From positions 21,709,148 to 21,773,147 of the forward strand of contig NC_090706.1 in NCBI RefSeq assembly GCF_040954835.1: a DNA stretch of 64,000 bases, given 5' to 3'. The stretch is from Lepisosteus oculatus (taxonomy: Eukaryota > Chordata > Actinopteri > Semionotiformes > Lepisosteidae). The translations under genes and the position numbers were made by a program. Positions within the stretch are counted from its first letter, which is position 1; each line of letters starts with the position of its first letter. Shown here one piece after another: positions 38,801 through 47,524 of the stretch. The notes below the pieces were generated by a model that worked only from the letters and a program-made list of their open reading frames with translations, made no database searches and was not told where the DNA came from.

Positions 38801-41800
38801 ACCAGACTCAGAGACAGTTTTTAGCCCCGCACTATCAAACTTAAATTCCCAGCCACTCTCACTCTCACTTCACTTCTCACCTATGATCTGAACCTCACAG
38901 TGCCTTCTTTCTTTCTTACCAAAAACCCAAACACACATTGAAAATCTACCTCTATCATACATGTCAAAAGCTCACTCCCCATAATTTCTATCCCTTTATT
39001 TTATTCTGTTGATGCATATTTTTGCACATAACCTATTACCTTTTTGTTGTTTTGCACATTCAGCAGCTAGAAGCATTTTGTACTAAACTAATATAACATT
39101 GTCACCACTCCAATGCCATTGTAAACGTGTTGAAGCAGTATTAAATGTATGCTTAATAGAAAAAGCAGCCTTGATGCTCTGCGAGTAGTGTACTATACAG
39201 TCACATTGCATAAATTTTGTATGTGTGATAGCATGCATTGCTTACGTGCATTTTTCTAAACAATAGTTTCTTTGAAAGATCAGTTTTGTATAATGCACAG
39301 TGTTGTTGTCCAACAGCATTTTTAAGGGCAGTGTTGAAGGTCGGACTCGGAACATGTGTGAAGGTTTGATGGGGAGTGAGAATTTAACATTGGTTTAATT
39401 TTTAATCGCCTCTGCTTTTCCATAAATGCCAGAAGATCTCTCATCTGTTGACATCATCTGTGATAATTGCTGTTGTGGGTCTACCTTGGCATAAGTACTT
39501 AAAGTACACTTTGTAATTCAAACTACTGGCTTTTGCATCGTGCTTGTCTCTTTTATGTTCTTTGTCATACTTTGTCACTGTCAGAGCCTCCTTTGTTTTG
39601 CCTCTTACTCAGTTCAATTCACTTTTATTAGTAAGGCTTAAAATTAAAAATAGTAAATATATCCTTAGAATTTATTCATTCATCACCACAAAGCCTCTAA
39701 TCTTAGTAGCACAGAGTGCAAAGCTGGACTGAGCACAGATGATACTTGCACATCTTTTTCCAATCAGCGGTTTTATTGCAAACTCACAAGCTTAAACAGA
39801 AAATGTTTAAAGACAAAATTAGTTATTTGTCAGCAGATATCTTAAAGAAAGTAAAAAAGCTGAGATATCCTGCTTTCTTTATTCAGAATCCTGTGCTCTG
39901 GTAGTTTACTGAGGTTAAATAAATTGCCCTAACATGGATATAATTGCCGTACCATTGGCCTCTGACTGTTTGCCATTGAAGTGATTATTGCATTAACTGG
40001 ATAAAATCTCCAGTCTATTTAGGGATCATTGGTGAGGCAGTGAATTTTAAGGAAAGGTAGAAAAAAGACTAAAGAACATTGTAACAAAAATGCATACATA
40101 AGTAAAAAGTCCAAAACAAAAGTTTTTGGATATCCCAGTTAGCGCTGTTAGTTCAGTCAAAAAGTGGAAACTGCATCACGCTACCCAGACACTGCCTAGG
40201 AAAGGCCATTCCTGAAAAGTCAGCATCCTCACAAGAAGGAGACCTGTGAGGAAAGCCACTGAAAGGCCAACAATGAACCTGAAAGAGTGGCTGAGAGTGG
40301 AGTGAAGGTGCATCAGTCAACTATATCCAGAGCTCTAACACTGGCCTGCATAGGAGAGTGGCAGGAAAGAAGCCCTAACTCAAAAAGAACTCTTAAAGCC
40401 CATTTGGAGTTTGCCAGACCGCTTGAGAGTTATCCAGCTAATTAGGAAAAAGAAAAGCAAAAGATAAAGCAATGCTTTAGAATAAATTATCAAGTCAAGC
40501 AAATATGCTTAAGTAATGTTAGGGTGAATATGGAGCTTGCCGTGGATTTGAAAGATTCACAGGCGACCACTGCGAACATGCAGAGACTCCACCCTGATAA
40601 ACACTGGTGGTCATTTAACATTAACCAAAAGTTGATATGATTTTAGACTGGCCTCTTTCTCTGTCCCCTAGGCTCCAAGACCCGGAAGATTCCCTACCCC
40701 ACAAAGAATCCCTTCACATGGCTCTTCTTGCTGGTCTCTTGTCCCAATTATACCTACGAGGTGAGTCTCCCTGTTTCTGGACCACAAAGAGCAGTGGTCG
40801 CTGGAACATTTGTTAGTTTTAACTTTAGAAATTGCTTTTCTTGAGTTGGTCTTTTTTGGATCTTTCATACTTTAATGTGAATGCTACAGAAACAAAGAAT
40901 AAAATATGTAACACCCTGAAAGTAACACCTCTTTAATTGGATCTCTGACATAAAACCCTGGATGACTCAAAAGTTCCTTCATTTAAGCTGCAACGAGAAT
41001 TAAGTCATGCTTCTTGGTACCTCCCATCAATTATCTAAAGCCAGTGCAGAAACCCAATCTGTGGAGGGCACTGTACATTCAAGTACAATCTAAACTGAAG
41101 AGATTGGGGGTGATATGTGTGTCTGGATCAAAAGTGCAAAATATTATAAAAACATAATTCTTCCATTACAGAAAAATTGCTGTTGTTTCTGACTGTAGCA
41201 GAAGAGCTGGTCAGCAAATCAGTCTTTTCCAGAATTGATTACTGCAGTACCCTTCTCGCTGAGGTATCTAAATTCACACTAAACAAACTTAAGTATATCC
41301 AGAGTTTTGCAGCCAGAATCTTGACCAGGTCTCGTGCAAGTGATTTTATTCCTCCTGTATTGTAAAATCCTCATGCTTATCTTTAAGGCTCTTCATGGCT
41401 TGGCACCTAAGTCCATATCTGGTTTATTATCTTTCTACACTCCACCTCACAATTTTTGTTTGTCTATCTTGTCTCCTGTTTGTCACAGAAGCTCACTTAC
41501 ACTCTATGGGTGACAGGGCCTTCTCTAGTTATGCCCCAAAGCTCTGGAATTCTATCTCAAATGATATCAGAGAGTCACCTACCTGCACCTAAGTGCATTC
41601 AAATCCTGATACAAAACTTTCTTCTTAAGAAAGACTATTATGTAATTGGCATCTGTCTTCTCCTTGCATCTTCTACTACATTTCTAATCCCTTATGTATC
41701 TTTGTGCTAATTTTGTTATCTCTTATATTTGTTATTTTTTCCCGTAAAGCAGCTTGAGAAGTTGCTTTTCAAGATCTTATAATAATAATAATTGCTTTCA

Positions 41801-43360
41801 CTTGTATAGTGCTTTTCTGGACACTCCACTCACAGCGCAAGAATATTCCCGAGCAGTTGGTATAGTTAGAGTCTCATGAATTATTTGTTCTCTGGAACAG
41901 CTTTGATGAAAAGAGTAATAATTCAAGTACACTTAATTAATAATTGCTTGCACTTATATAGCGCTTTTCTGGATGCACCACTCAAAGCACTTTATAGGTA
42001 ATGGGGACTCCCCTCCACCACCACCAATGTACAGCATCCACCTGGATGATGCGACGGCAGCCATAGTGCGCCAGAACGCTCACCACACATCAGCTATCAG
42101 TGGGGAGGAGAGCAGAGTAATGAAGCCAATTCATAAATGGGGATTATTAGGAGGCCATGATTGGAAAGGGTCAATAGGAAATTTGGCCAGGATGCCAGGA
42201 TTACACTTTTCGAGAAATGCCCTGGGATTTTTAATGACCACAGATGGTCAGGACCTCGGTTTTTTACAGTATAGCGTCCCCGATCACTATACTGGGGAAT
42301 GAGGACCCACAGACTGTGGGGTGAGCGCCCTCTGCTGGTGTATGCACTTCTGGCCACAGCTTACAGTGGGATGCCCATGGTTTCAAAAATGCGTTTGTTT
42401 CAGCTGAAAAATCAAAATCTCAAGTATCACTATCACCTCTTCCAGTACCGTCCAGGTACTGACCAGGATCACATCTGCTTAGCTTCAGTGGGTTGCCAGT
42501 TGTGAGTTGCAGGGTGACATGGCTGCTAGCTGTTCATGTCAAATAATTTATCATTATTAATAATTTAGCTCTATAATATTATTGTTTTCAGATGGTCATA
42601 GCATGTGGTGGAACTGACACAAAGGAATCCTTACAGAAAACACTGAACTTTTAGTATTAATACAAGTTTATAAATTGACAACTGACAGCATATTTATTGA
42701 CCCTTTTTATTCTCCTTCCTTTCAAATGACCTTTCTTTCAAAGGTCAGTAACTTTAATTCTGTGAATAACCTTTCCTTTATACAGTTATTCTCTTTTTAC
42801 AATTTATCCAGAAGTATAGTTTATTGAGAAAGATGAAAACTTTGCTTTGGAGTCAAGATATAAGGACATAAAGATAACAAATAATAGGTGGCCCTTATGC
42901 TCATCTTGCCCATTTAGTAGTCATTAATTGATTGAGAATTTTAGTTGGCCTTAGATGGAATTTAAATGCACTTTAGGTAGTTGTTTTCTTTAATAATCTG
43001 AAGGTGAGAGGCAGGCAACTCCATCCATTCAGGGTGTTTTTGGTATGGAATGGCACTTGCCATGGAGATGATCGATGGAAAAACTTTAGCACATGTCTAG
43101 TATGAGGGCAGATCTAAATGTTCTTTAAAGCATTTTTCATGTAAAGTTTGAAGGGGATGTGTGCTTATGTCAGATTCTCTTGACAGCTGGGTTCCTGGGT
43201 GGGCTTCACGGTGATGACCCAATGTCTGCCAGTGGCCTTCTTCACTCTTGTGGGTTTCATCCAGATGACCGTGTGGGCGAAGGGGAAGCACCGCAGCTAC
43301 CTGAAGGAGTTTCGGGACTACCCTCCTCTGCGCTCCCCTATTATGCCTTTCCTACTGTGA
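14713..43360 (+). CDS. TECR: TECR, trans-2,3-enoyl-CoA reductase, 11 coding exons (whole gene)
   Basis: Coding exons: 14713-14898, 27896-27947, 28497-28541, 29901-30004, 31561-31676, 32418-32523, 32835-32907, 34284-34327, 35350-35407, 40672-40760, 43187-43360. All introns are GT-AG and every phase closes, giving 348 residues from the ATG at 14713. The product reduces trans-2-enoyl-CoA with NADPH in the ER membrane, the fourth step of very-long-chain fatty-acid elongation. A ubiquitin-like N-terminal domain ([18 protein letters not shown] to [10 protein letters not shown]) is followed by a multi-pass steroid-5-alpha-reductase-type domain. The NYTYE motif holds the tyrosine matching human Tyr248, a proposed active-site residue. 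INHP keeps the proline matching human Pro182, altered in a recessive intellectual-disability allele. The protein ends in PIMPFLL. From EVEILD onward it aligns without gaps to human TECR as I know it. The extra 44 residues before EVEILD suggest a long isoform; the true 5' end is unresolved. Confidence 0.95.
16040..16330 (+). repeat. fish interspersed repeat (ccatccattttc family)
   Basis: Contains ccatccattttcttaaaac, cagttcagggtcatagggaa, cagtacatcacagggcagac, agttaacctaccagtgtgtt and gaggaaaccggagc in the fixed order of a very common teleost repeat. Other pieces in the window are at 48840-49080, 54605-54740, 55540-55705 and 62525-62670. It abuts the L1 fragment. Confidence 0.7.
16340..19920 (+). 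mobile_element. L1-clade LINE, 5'-truncated, decayed, in TECR intron 1
   Basis: Endonuclease region 16361-16885 ([41 protein letters not shown]). Reverse transcriptase 17500-18060 ([56 protein letters not shown]). A further stretch to 19626 ([56 protein letters not shown]) includes the C-terminal cysteine-type region ([18 protein letters not shown]). Many stops. The block between RT motifs GTRQ and the YADD box is deleted at about 18055. The AT-rich 3' part to about 19920 is probably the 3' UTR. Confidence 0.88.
20111..22010. mobile_element. 1.9-kb TA-flanked element nested in the Tc1 left terminal repeat
   Basis: The ends are CAGATGCAACCATTCAAA and, inverted from the right, CAGATGCAGCCATTCAAA. 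Agreement continues through CGCGTGG, 26 bases with 2 mismatches. TA flanks both sides (20109-20110, 22011-22012). Removing the element and one TA restores the Tc1 repeat (cttcatctaagtcataaa). No transposase is seen, so it is non-autonomous. Both ends are rich in CpG (including CCGCGG palindromes), unlike the surrounding sequence. A 119-codon - strand frame (21507-21148) has no homology I recognise. I cannot assign a family beyond TA-targeting. Confidence 0.85.
22314..23130 (+). pseudogene. Tc1 transposase, decayed
   Basis: [40 protein letters not shown] and [14 protein letters not shown] form the N-terminal paired-like HTH domain. [20 protein letters not shown] is the second HTH. After a frameshift near 2262x come [13 protein letters not shown] and WKNVR. 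The C-terminus [20 protein letters not shown] and [15 protein letters not shown] keeps the glutamate of the DDE triad; the middle with the second aspartate is lost or scrambled. Multiple stops. Confidence 0.88.
23341..24298. other. TECR intron 1, nothing recognised
   Basis: Unique AT-rich sequence. The last 100 bases (24199-24298) are copied exactly at 41838-41937. Confidence 0.5.
24299..24843 (-). mobile_element. 5S-rRNA-derived SINE (SINE3 type), full-length
   Basis: On the - strand the head resembles 5S rRNA (aagGTAAGCAGGTGTGAGCC, TGGTCAGTACCTGGATGGGA, GACCTCCTAGGAAA). The body follows (CCAAATTTCCCATTGGCC, TGGCTGCCGTCGCATCATCC) and then an L2-like tail AAAGCGCTATATAAGTGCAA with ATT repeats. 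The body is one of the most abundant fish SINE sequences. The same family is at 41944-42530, 57790-58335, 59640-60135, 50340-50450 and 63085-63225. Confidence 0.85.
24844..26329. other. TECR intron 1, nothing recognised
   Basis: AT-rich sequence without recognisable coding or repeat homology. Confidence 0.4.
27058..27460 (+). pseudogene. hAT transposase, central fragment
   Basis: [60 protein letters not shown] and [20 protein letters not shown] belong to the catalytic region of BED-finger hAT transposases. CTDGA carries a catalytic aspartate and the first LDES another. After a frameshift near 27400 the expected [15 protein letters not shown] can be read. The insertion and C-terminal dimerisation domains are missing. 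Confidence 0.85.
27480..27635 (+). repeat. L2-type LINE 3' end
   Basis: Contains taaagcgctttgagaaacca and aaggcattatatcaaataaa followed by TTATTAT, a standard L2/CR1 3' terminus. It is inserted in the hAT element. Confidence 0.6.
27896..27947 (+). CDS. TECR: TECR coding exon 2
   Basis: Encodes [17 protein letters not shown] plus one base, matching human VEPHATIAEIKNLFTKT. Acceptor TTTGCAG, donor CCC|GTAAGT. The exon starts 126 bp after the right end of a hAT insertion. Confidence 0.93.
28497..28541 (+). CDS. TECR: TECR coding exon 3
   Basis: A 45-bp exon coding (H)[14 protein letters not shown], nearly identical to the human segment. Acceptor CTTTCAG, donor CCCCA|GTATGT. Too short to stand out as an open frame; placed by homology and phase. 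Confidence 0.93.
28542..29900. other. TECR intron, nothing recognised
   Basis: No repeat or gene homology seen. - strand frames near 28530-28940 are short and not convincing. The intron at 30005-31560 is equally plain. Confidence 0.45.
29901..30004 (+). CDS. TECR: TECR coding exon 4
   Basis: Encodes [20 protein letters not shown] then [15 protein letters not shown], the end of the ubiquitin-like domain and the approach to the first membrane segment. Acceptor CTCTGCAG, donor ACT|GTAAGT. Confidence 0.95.
31561..31676 (+). CDS. TECR: TECR coding exon 5
   Basis: Encodes [18 protein letters not shown] then [20 protein letters not shown], including the first clear transmembrane helix. Acceptor TTCTAG, donor ACA|GTAAGC. 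Confidence 0.95.
32418..32523 (+). CDS. TECR: TECR coding exon 6
   Basis: Encodes [20 protein letters not shown] then [16 protein letters not shown], one of the most conserved stretches of the family. Acceptor CCTCAG, donor AAG|GTAGGA. Confidence 0.95.
32835..32907 (+). CDS. TECR: TECR coding exon 7
   Basis: Encodes [19 protein letters not shown] then FYTPP. The HP pair contains the residue matching human Pro182. Acceptor GTCACAG, donor CCAA|GTAAGC. Confidence 0.95.
33052..33430 (+). repeat. possible Tc1/mariner remnant (terminal repeat)
   Basis: acagtgccttgcaaatacat followed by tcccc resembles the CAGTGCCTTGCAAAAGTATTC termini of fish Tc1-like elements. It is preceded by TGATA. No matching right end was found, so the extent is uncertain. 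It lies in the TECR intron after exon 7. Confidence 0.4.
34284..34327 (+). CDS. TECR: TECR coding exon 8
   Basis: A 44-bp exon coding (M)[14 protein letters not shown], the start of another membrane segment. Acceptor TTTACAG, donor CTG|GTATGT. Confidence 0.92.
34553..34922 (+). mobile_element. Tc1-like deletion derivative (GGATATAAAAAG-ended family)
   Basis: The left end is ggatataaaaagcctataca; the right end (inverted) is GTGGATATAAAACGTCTACA followed by CACCCTTAGTGAAATTGCAG. Between them only a C-terminal transposase piece remains (agagtgggataaaattgcaa; [13 protein letters not shown]). Same family as 56750-57787. It lies in the TECR intron after exon 8. Confidence 0.72.
35350..35407 (+). 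CDS. TECR: TECR coding exon 9
   Basis: Encodes [19 protein letters not shown] plus one base. Acceptor CTCTACAG, donor CAG|GTAAAC. A solo LTR begins 72 bp downstream. Confidence 0.94.
35479..36392 (+). mobile_element. solo LTR (914 bp) in TECR intron 9
   Basis: Starts TGTTACGACCC and ends GGGACGTAACA, so the ends are inverted TGTTACG/CGTAACA. The 5-base flanks gtgta and atgta agree at 4 of 5. A TATA box (TTATATACTAAATAAG, about 36225) with a following CCAAT-type ATTGG suggests the LTR promoter and + orientation. No coding sequence. About 36129-36200 is an imperfect purine repeat built on CGAAACGAARCC. It begins 72 bp after exon 9. Confidence 0.65.
36393..37597. other. TECR intron 9, nothing recognised
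   Basis: AT-rich sequence without recognisable genes or repeats. Confidence 0.4.
37598..38824 (+). CDS. LINE reverse transcriptase (RT domain and C-terminal part)
   Basis: From about residue 15 the frame shows RT blocks in order: [102 protein letters not shown] (the catalytic FADD box intact), [18 protein letters not shown] and [15 protein letters not shown]. Then comes the C-terminal region ending [14 protein letters not shown] and TAG. The nominal start at 37598 is a GTG in flanking sequence; homology begins near 37641. No endonuclease. It is a relic of a mobile element, not a host gene. PEGCVL in place of the usual PQGCVL is a small oddity in an otherwise conserved motif. Confidence 0.85.
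   Translation: MLGSGYFSYTKYDKNCFKTTTIIPIPKKTTVTCLNDYRPVSLTPVIMKCFERLVMKNIKDTIPNTVDPYQFAYRSNRSTDYAISIATHTALSHLDKKNTYTRLLFIDFSSAFNTIIPEKLVKKLSALGLNTTLCNWIWDFLTGRPQAVRLGNHTSGTVTLNTGVPEGCVLSPLLYSLYTHDCKAKHNTNSIIKFADDTTVVGLITDNDERAYREEVNLLTTWCDDNNLTLNVSKTKELIVDFRKLQTGHAPIHINRTEVERVSNFKFLGVHITEDLTWSLNTTCLIKKVQQRLYFLRRLKKAKICPQILTTFYRCTTESTLTGCITVWYGNCSAADRKALQRVVKTAQSITGVTLPSIQDIYDRRCLRKALSIIKDPTHSSYRLYDLLPSGKWYRSIRARTTRLRDSF
37598..39115 (+). mobile_element. L2/Rex1-like LINE, 5'-truncated, long intact RT frame
   Basis: A 408-codon open frame is followed by an untranslated tail (to about 39115, ending near ttgcacattcagcagctaga). The endonuclease half is absent, the usual 5' truncation. Orientation is the same as TECR, inside intron 9. 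Few lesions, so a relatively young insertion. Confidence 0.85.
40085..40445 (+). pseudogene. Tc1-like transposase fragment (second Tc1 family)
   Basis: Readable across frames: [43 protein letters not shown], and a final block [15 protein letters not shown]. This is the HTH/linker region of a fish Tc1 family different from the one at 22314. Many stops. It ends about 230 bp before TECR exon 10. Confidence 0.7.
40672..40760 (+). CDS. TECR: TECR coding exon 10
   Basis: Encodes [17 protein letters not shown] then [13 protein letters not shown], containing the conserved NYTYE motif of the reductase active site. Acceptor CCCTAG, donor GAG|GTGAGT. Confidence 0.95.
40950..41790 (+). mobile_element. 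L2 LINE 3' fragment in TECR intron 10
   Basis: The RT C-terminal region is readable in pieces: [18 protein letters not shown] near 41005, then [39 protein letters not shown], then (frameshifted) [20 protein letters not shown] and a final [15 protein letters not shown]. The tail (taaagcagcttgagaagttg) ends in ATAATAATA. Decayed. Confidence 0.8.
41785..41838 (-). repeat. SINE3-type tail fragment
   Basis: attgctttcacttgtatagt followed by gcttttctggacactccact is the 3' end of the SINE family. It stops abruptly at 41838 where the 177-bp block shared with 24199 begins. Confidence 0.7.
41944..42530 (-). mobile_element. 5S-derived SINE (SINE3 type), with about 100-bp internal foreign stretch
   Basis: Same body and orientation as 24299-24843. 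Between about 42339 and 42442 the usual body is replaced by unrelated sequence (atgcccatggtttcaaaaat). The 5S-like head follows (ccaggtactgaccaggatca, cttagcttcagtgggttgcc). The first part is identical to 24299-24375. Confidence 0.82.
43187..43360 (+). CDS. TECR: TECR coding exon 11 (last, with stop)
   Basis: Encodes [19 protein letters not shown] through [18 protein letters not shown] and ends RSPIMPFLL followed by TGA. The acceptor is TTGACAG. The conserved C-terminal tail of the family is complete. Confidence 0.95.
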   Translation: MGSWVGFTVMTQCLPVAFFTLVGFIQMTVWAKGKHRSYLKEFRDYPPLRSPIMPFLL

Positions 43361-46000
43361 GCTACTGTAGATCACCTCACATTACCATTGGGAACTGGCC
43401 AGGAAAGGAGCTTGGAATCAGAAAGAGGGAGGTCTAAACAGAGAGAAAAAAATCTTTACAGTAATATTCGTCATAATGCAACTCAAAAGACTTTTGATGT
43501 AGCTAGTGGTGTGTGGAAATTGTTGCTGCCATTCAAATTACAGCTTTGTTTCTGTTTAGTCTTCCTGTAATTTTTTTGTGATAACATTCTCAGTAATGTA
43601 TACCTATAATGAATGCTAGAAAAAATTCTTAATATTTTTAACAGTTTCCTTTAGTTTTTGCAGTGAGGATCCTGATGCAGTTTCTCCTTCCAGCTGACAT
43701 GTTAAGTATGAAAAAGCACTTGATTAAAAAAGGCAAATGTTTAAAAATGCTGCTCTTATTCCTGAAGACACACAGGTTTTGTGGTGAGATCTACACATTT
43801 TCACATGTCCCACGTAATGATAATTCATTATTGGTTAATGTGTGTCAGGATTTCAAGACCAGCTGCAGAAAAAAGTCATTTTCAAATACTTGTACCTAAA
43901 CCCAAACCATTTTTTTCATTCACTTAAAACCTTCCAACCAGATTTTATTGATTCTTCCAGTAATCATTGTTCTACAACAAAAACATTTTAGTCTATTTAT
44001 GGATTGTAATAGAAAGTGTGAACAGAAAGGTACTTACAGTATATCAAGTTTTATGACACTGATGAGAGTGGTATGGAGCAGTATTACTCTCTAGGGATAT
44101 GCTTTTTAGAGTCAGAACCCCTGTTTTCATAAATGTTTTAGAAATATGGGGCGTTTAGAATCTGGAGAATTAAGATGACTGCTATATCCCTGTAACCTCC
44201 TGAGGAGTGACGTAGAAGGAAGATAAGAGTATGATACTACAGAAAGGCTAAAAGTGGATTTGTTTGTAATAAAAAATTAACTGAATTGTTCTTTTTGACT
44301 TGCTTTTAAAAAATGATTGAGAGCTGCTGAATTTGAAAAAGTGCTATGTTGCAATTGTAGCAATGTGAGGTTTACAGGATGTCTGTAGCAGAAAGAGAAA
44401 GTTATAGGTAAGAAGGATACACAGAACTGAAAGACTTTTAAAATCTTTTTTAAAAGACTTCAGTAACATCTCTGTGGCCACCCATCTTTTTGTGTGGCAC
44501 ATATTAACTATGCAAAGTAACTAAGAAATGGAGTTGTGTGGATTATAACCATAAATTCTTCTTGGCATCTGAACTGGAGTCTTGATTTAGGAGCATGGGT
44601 TGAATTATTTGTACAACAACGTTTTCTACAGTTTCAAATGGAAATGCCTTGGCTTACATATTTCAGCAACGTGTATTAGAAATCCATTGAATAAGGTATT
44701 GAGCAGAAGTAACAGTTTGAACAAGTTTTGTAAATATGTGCGGATCAGTCCTGTTCTCCTAGTAGCACAGGAATCTATTGAGGTAATGGTAAATATGCAG
44801 AAACATGATGTTCAGTCCTAAATGCTATTTTTTTTAAATATGGTTACAGAAGTCTGTCTCCTGTTCCTCAAGGCAGGTATGCATTGCCTGCCACTGAGAA
44901 AGTATACTAATTTGACTGGGGGTTCTTAATACTTTGTCCAGTGACTGAATATAAATATTAACAAAATAGTGTCAGTACCATACATATTTTGTTCTTCTTC
45001 TTAGAGCTTCTTCTTTGTACAGACTGGATTCCAGTTTTTAATTTGCAAGACATGTTCTGTGTACTGTAGATCAATCCATTCAAAACTAGAAGTCTGGATT
45101 AAATCTGTCGAAGCTCAGTGCTAGTAGTACAGCCAATGTTAAATAATGCATTTTAATTTCTAAAGCTCTACAGTAGCCACCATTAGCATTGTAAAGGATC
45201 TTCTGAGGCTTTTGAGTTGCATTATAGATGTTTTTTGATTATTACATTTGGATAGTCCATCAAAATGAACAGAAATCTACAACCTATAGTTAAGAGTGAT
45301 GTATTTTCTTGTCTTCTGCCTGCGTTTTCATATTACTGCTGTCGAAGTGCAGCGAAGTACTCCAGTCTTGTGGCAACCTACTTGTCTGTAATGCCGTCTA
45401 ACTCATGGTCTTAATTTTGAAAGAACTCATTCACTGTCTTCTAATTTAACTCAGTCTTGTTAATACAACAGAGTTAGAAATGAGGTTGAAAAAATCACGT
45501 GAATTGCTCTGTAATATGCTTATGTACTAATGAGACAAATTTATAAAATGTTAATTTGCGATTGTCTTTTTCATTTGATCTGTCACTCATTTTCTTGTAT
45601 GTGAATGATTGTTTACAGAACAGTCTAAATACATAGAATGCAGACATCTGCTGGCCTTGGTTGTCTTTTTTGCTTCTTCTTAATGTGGTCATTTTTCTTA
45701 CCTTCCGAATGGTGTGTCTTGTAAGCTGTAATGGACAAATAAAAGATACCAGTCCTTGCTTGTTCTTAAAAACAAGTCCATGTTTGAGTCACCTTTGTTC
45801 CTAGGTCATTTTTTAATTTCTTGAAACCCCCACAAGTGCTTGAGGAGAAATGACTGTGAATCTGAAAAGACCAGTAATAATTTAACAGCAACTTATTTTT
45901 GCATTCCTGTTTAATTTCAAAGTTACCCGAGTGGGCTTCTGGACTATAAAATATTTTGTTTTTTACTGTGCTTTATAGAACTTCTTTACAGTGCCCTTCA
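43361..46000 (+). other. TECR 3' UTR and downstream flank
   Basis: No coding frame or repeat recognised. Contains candidate poly(A) signals at 44268 and 45738. Confidence 0.45.
45738..45743 (+). promoter_or_regulatory. TECR: candidate poly(A) signal of TECR
   Basis: AATAAA in a unique stretch, followed by a GT/T-rich tract about 25 bases on (CTTGCTTGTTC). It would give a 3' UTR of about 2.4 kb. A nearer AATAAA at 44268-44273, also followed by T-rich sequence, would give about 0.9 kb. The sequence alone does not decide between them. Confidence 0.35.
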
Positions 46001-46002
46001 AA

Positions 46003-46200
46003 AGTATTGGGAAAGCACAAACAAAAGTATTTTACTGTGAAAGCAATTGGTATTTGTGCTAATGAGATTAATATGAATGATAAGTACAATACACATTATA
46101 ATTTTGGATAATAAATACATTTGATCATATTAGAACACAGTGTTCAACCCAGTAATTTCAAGTGACCAAAACCTAGCTTTATGGAGCAATTTAAGCTGCT
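46003..46200 (+). repeat. possible Tc1-like terminal repeat remnant
   Basis: acagtgcccttcaaaagtat followed by tggga resembles a fish Tc1 terminus. No transposase or second end was identified. Confidence 0.4.
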
Positions 46201-46319
46201 CTCCCAAGCCTTTGCTGCAGCCATTCTGGCCTTGTCAGTCTCTAGAATGAATCTGTCTTTTTGCCTACCCCAGCTTGCTCTCTTTATGAGAAACACAGAC
46301 AGGGAGAGAGAAGCTTGGG

Positions 46320-46490
46320 GTTAGAGTGCAGGATCAGCCATTGTACAGTGCCCCTGGAGCAGCTGGGGTTAAGGGCCTTGCTCAGGAGCCCAACAGAGAA
46401 GGATTCCTCTGCCAGCCGTGGGATTTGAACCCGCAACCTTCTAGCCACAGGCGCAGGTCCTTAGCCACAGAGCCACCGCTCCACCCCAAT
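46320..46490 (-). mobile_element. tRNA-derived SINE head
   Basis: On the - strand, GGTGGCTCTGTGGCTAAGGA (A-box-like) and GGTTCAAATCCC (B box, 46420-46431) stand at tRNA-like spacing. They are followed by the gccttgctcaggagccc body of a common fish SINE. It is not a tRNA gene: no acceptor-stem pairing with a 3' end follows. Confidence 0.65.
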
Positions 46491-47371
46491 GTTTAAAATG
46501 ATAAGCATTTTACACCTCAATCTTCTAAAACACCCCAAGAATAGGCATCTAGGATTTCCTTCATTTTTTTCCTGAAGAAATTCTTGGTTGCATTTGCTGT
46601 ATTTTTTTGTCATGTTCCTTGGTAAAGCTCTGCTTAAGAACCCAGAAGTCCTTTCTTCTACCAAAACAAAGTTTCCGTAAATTCATTCTGTGGCTGCCAT
46701 CATTAGTTACATTATAAAGAGGAATGAATAAGAATGAGTAAGCCAGTTTCAGAGGTGGTCATGCATGCCCAGGACATGACATTACCAATTCACTATTCAT
46801 TTGACTGCATGGTATTTTTTATATTGTACTAGCAAAAAACGATTCTAGGAGTAACAGAACTAATTAATGCAGCACTTTTAATGCCAAAGCATTCCAAAAT
46901 ATAAGGGAACAGCTTTCTGCGTGCAGCTTGACTACATAACACAGGTGCTGGAGACATTGAGGAATGACTTGAGTCAGTGACTCAATATACAATATGGAAA
47001 CCCATGTGGAGAGATGAAACATACCAGAATTGGAATTTAAGCTTTGTAACCAGGTTTCAGCACCCTTATTTGACAGCGTCGTAACATTTAATAAACATGA
47101 GCAGTCACAAATTTATTCCTAACATCATATGTGAAAAAAAGGCATCTTTCACAGAGCCCCCATTCCTACAGTTAGGGACCAACCCTACTTCCAGGAGCAA
47201 CCTGATTTTTTTTACTATTTTTCTCCTTTACAAACACAAACCAGAGCAGGCTGGTTATGTGCAGGCTTTGAAAATCCTTTACAGAAACAATAAATGTCCT
47301 GATAACCATTTGACTTTAACTTTGAAAAACAAAAGGGAAGAAGGTAGAGAACCAACTAGATTAATTATGAT

Positions 47372-47377
47372 TTTATT
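47372..47377 (-). promoter_or_regulatory. NDUFB7: candidate poly(A) signal of NDUFB7
   Basis: TTTATT on the + strand (AATAAA on the transcribed strand), 63 bases past the stop codon. A second AATAAA equivalent lies near 47110. The closer one would give the short 3' UTR common for complex I subunits. Confidence 0.45.
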
Positions 47378-47439
47378 TTCGATGTACAGAAAAGTGTTCC
47401 ATTCTCTCGCAAAGTGAGGCAGCTCTGCTGAAGCTGGGA

Positions 47440-47524
47440 TCATGCAGCCTTGGTCTCTTCCAGCCTCTTCTTCCTCATCAGCAAACGCCGCTCTCGCTCA
47501 TACTCTTTCAACCTCATCACATAG
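47440..47524 (-). CDS. NDUFB7: NDUFB7 exon 3 (last, with stop)
   Basis: Encodes (D)[19 protein letters not shown] then RLEETKAA and TGA: a highly charged helix that continues the CHCH domain. The acceptor is CATCTCCAG. Confidence 0.95.

Noticed and set aside
46320..46490. Possible tRNA gene on the - strand
   Set aside because: A- and B-box-like motifs are present, but the flanking sequence is the body of a dispersed SINE and no acceptor stem closes.
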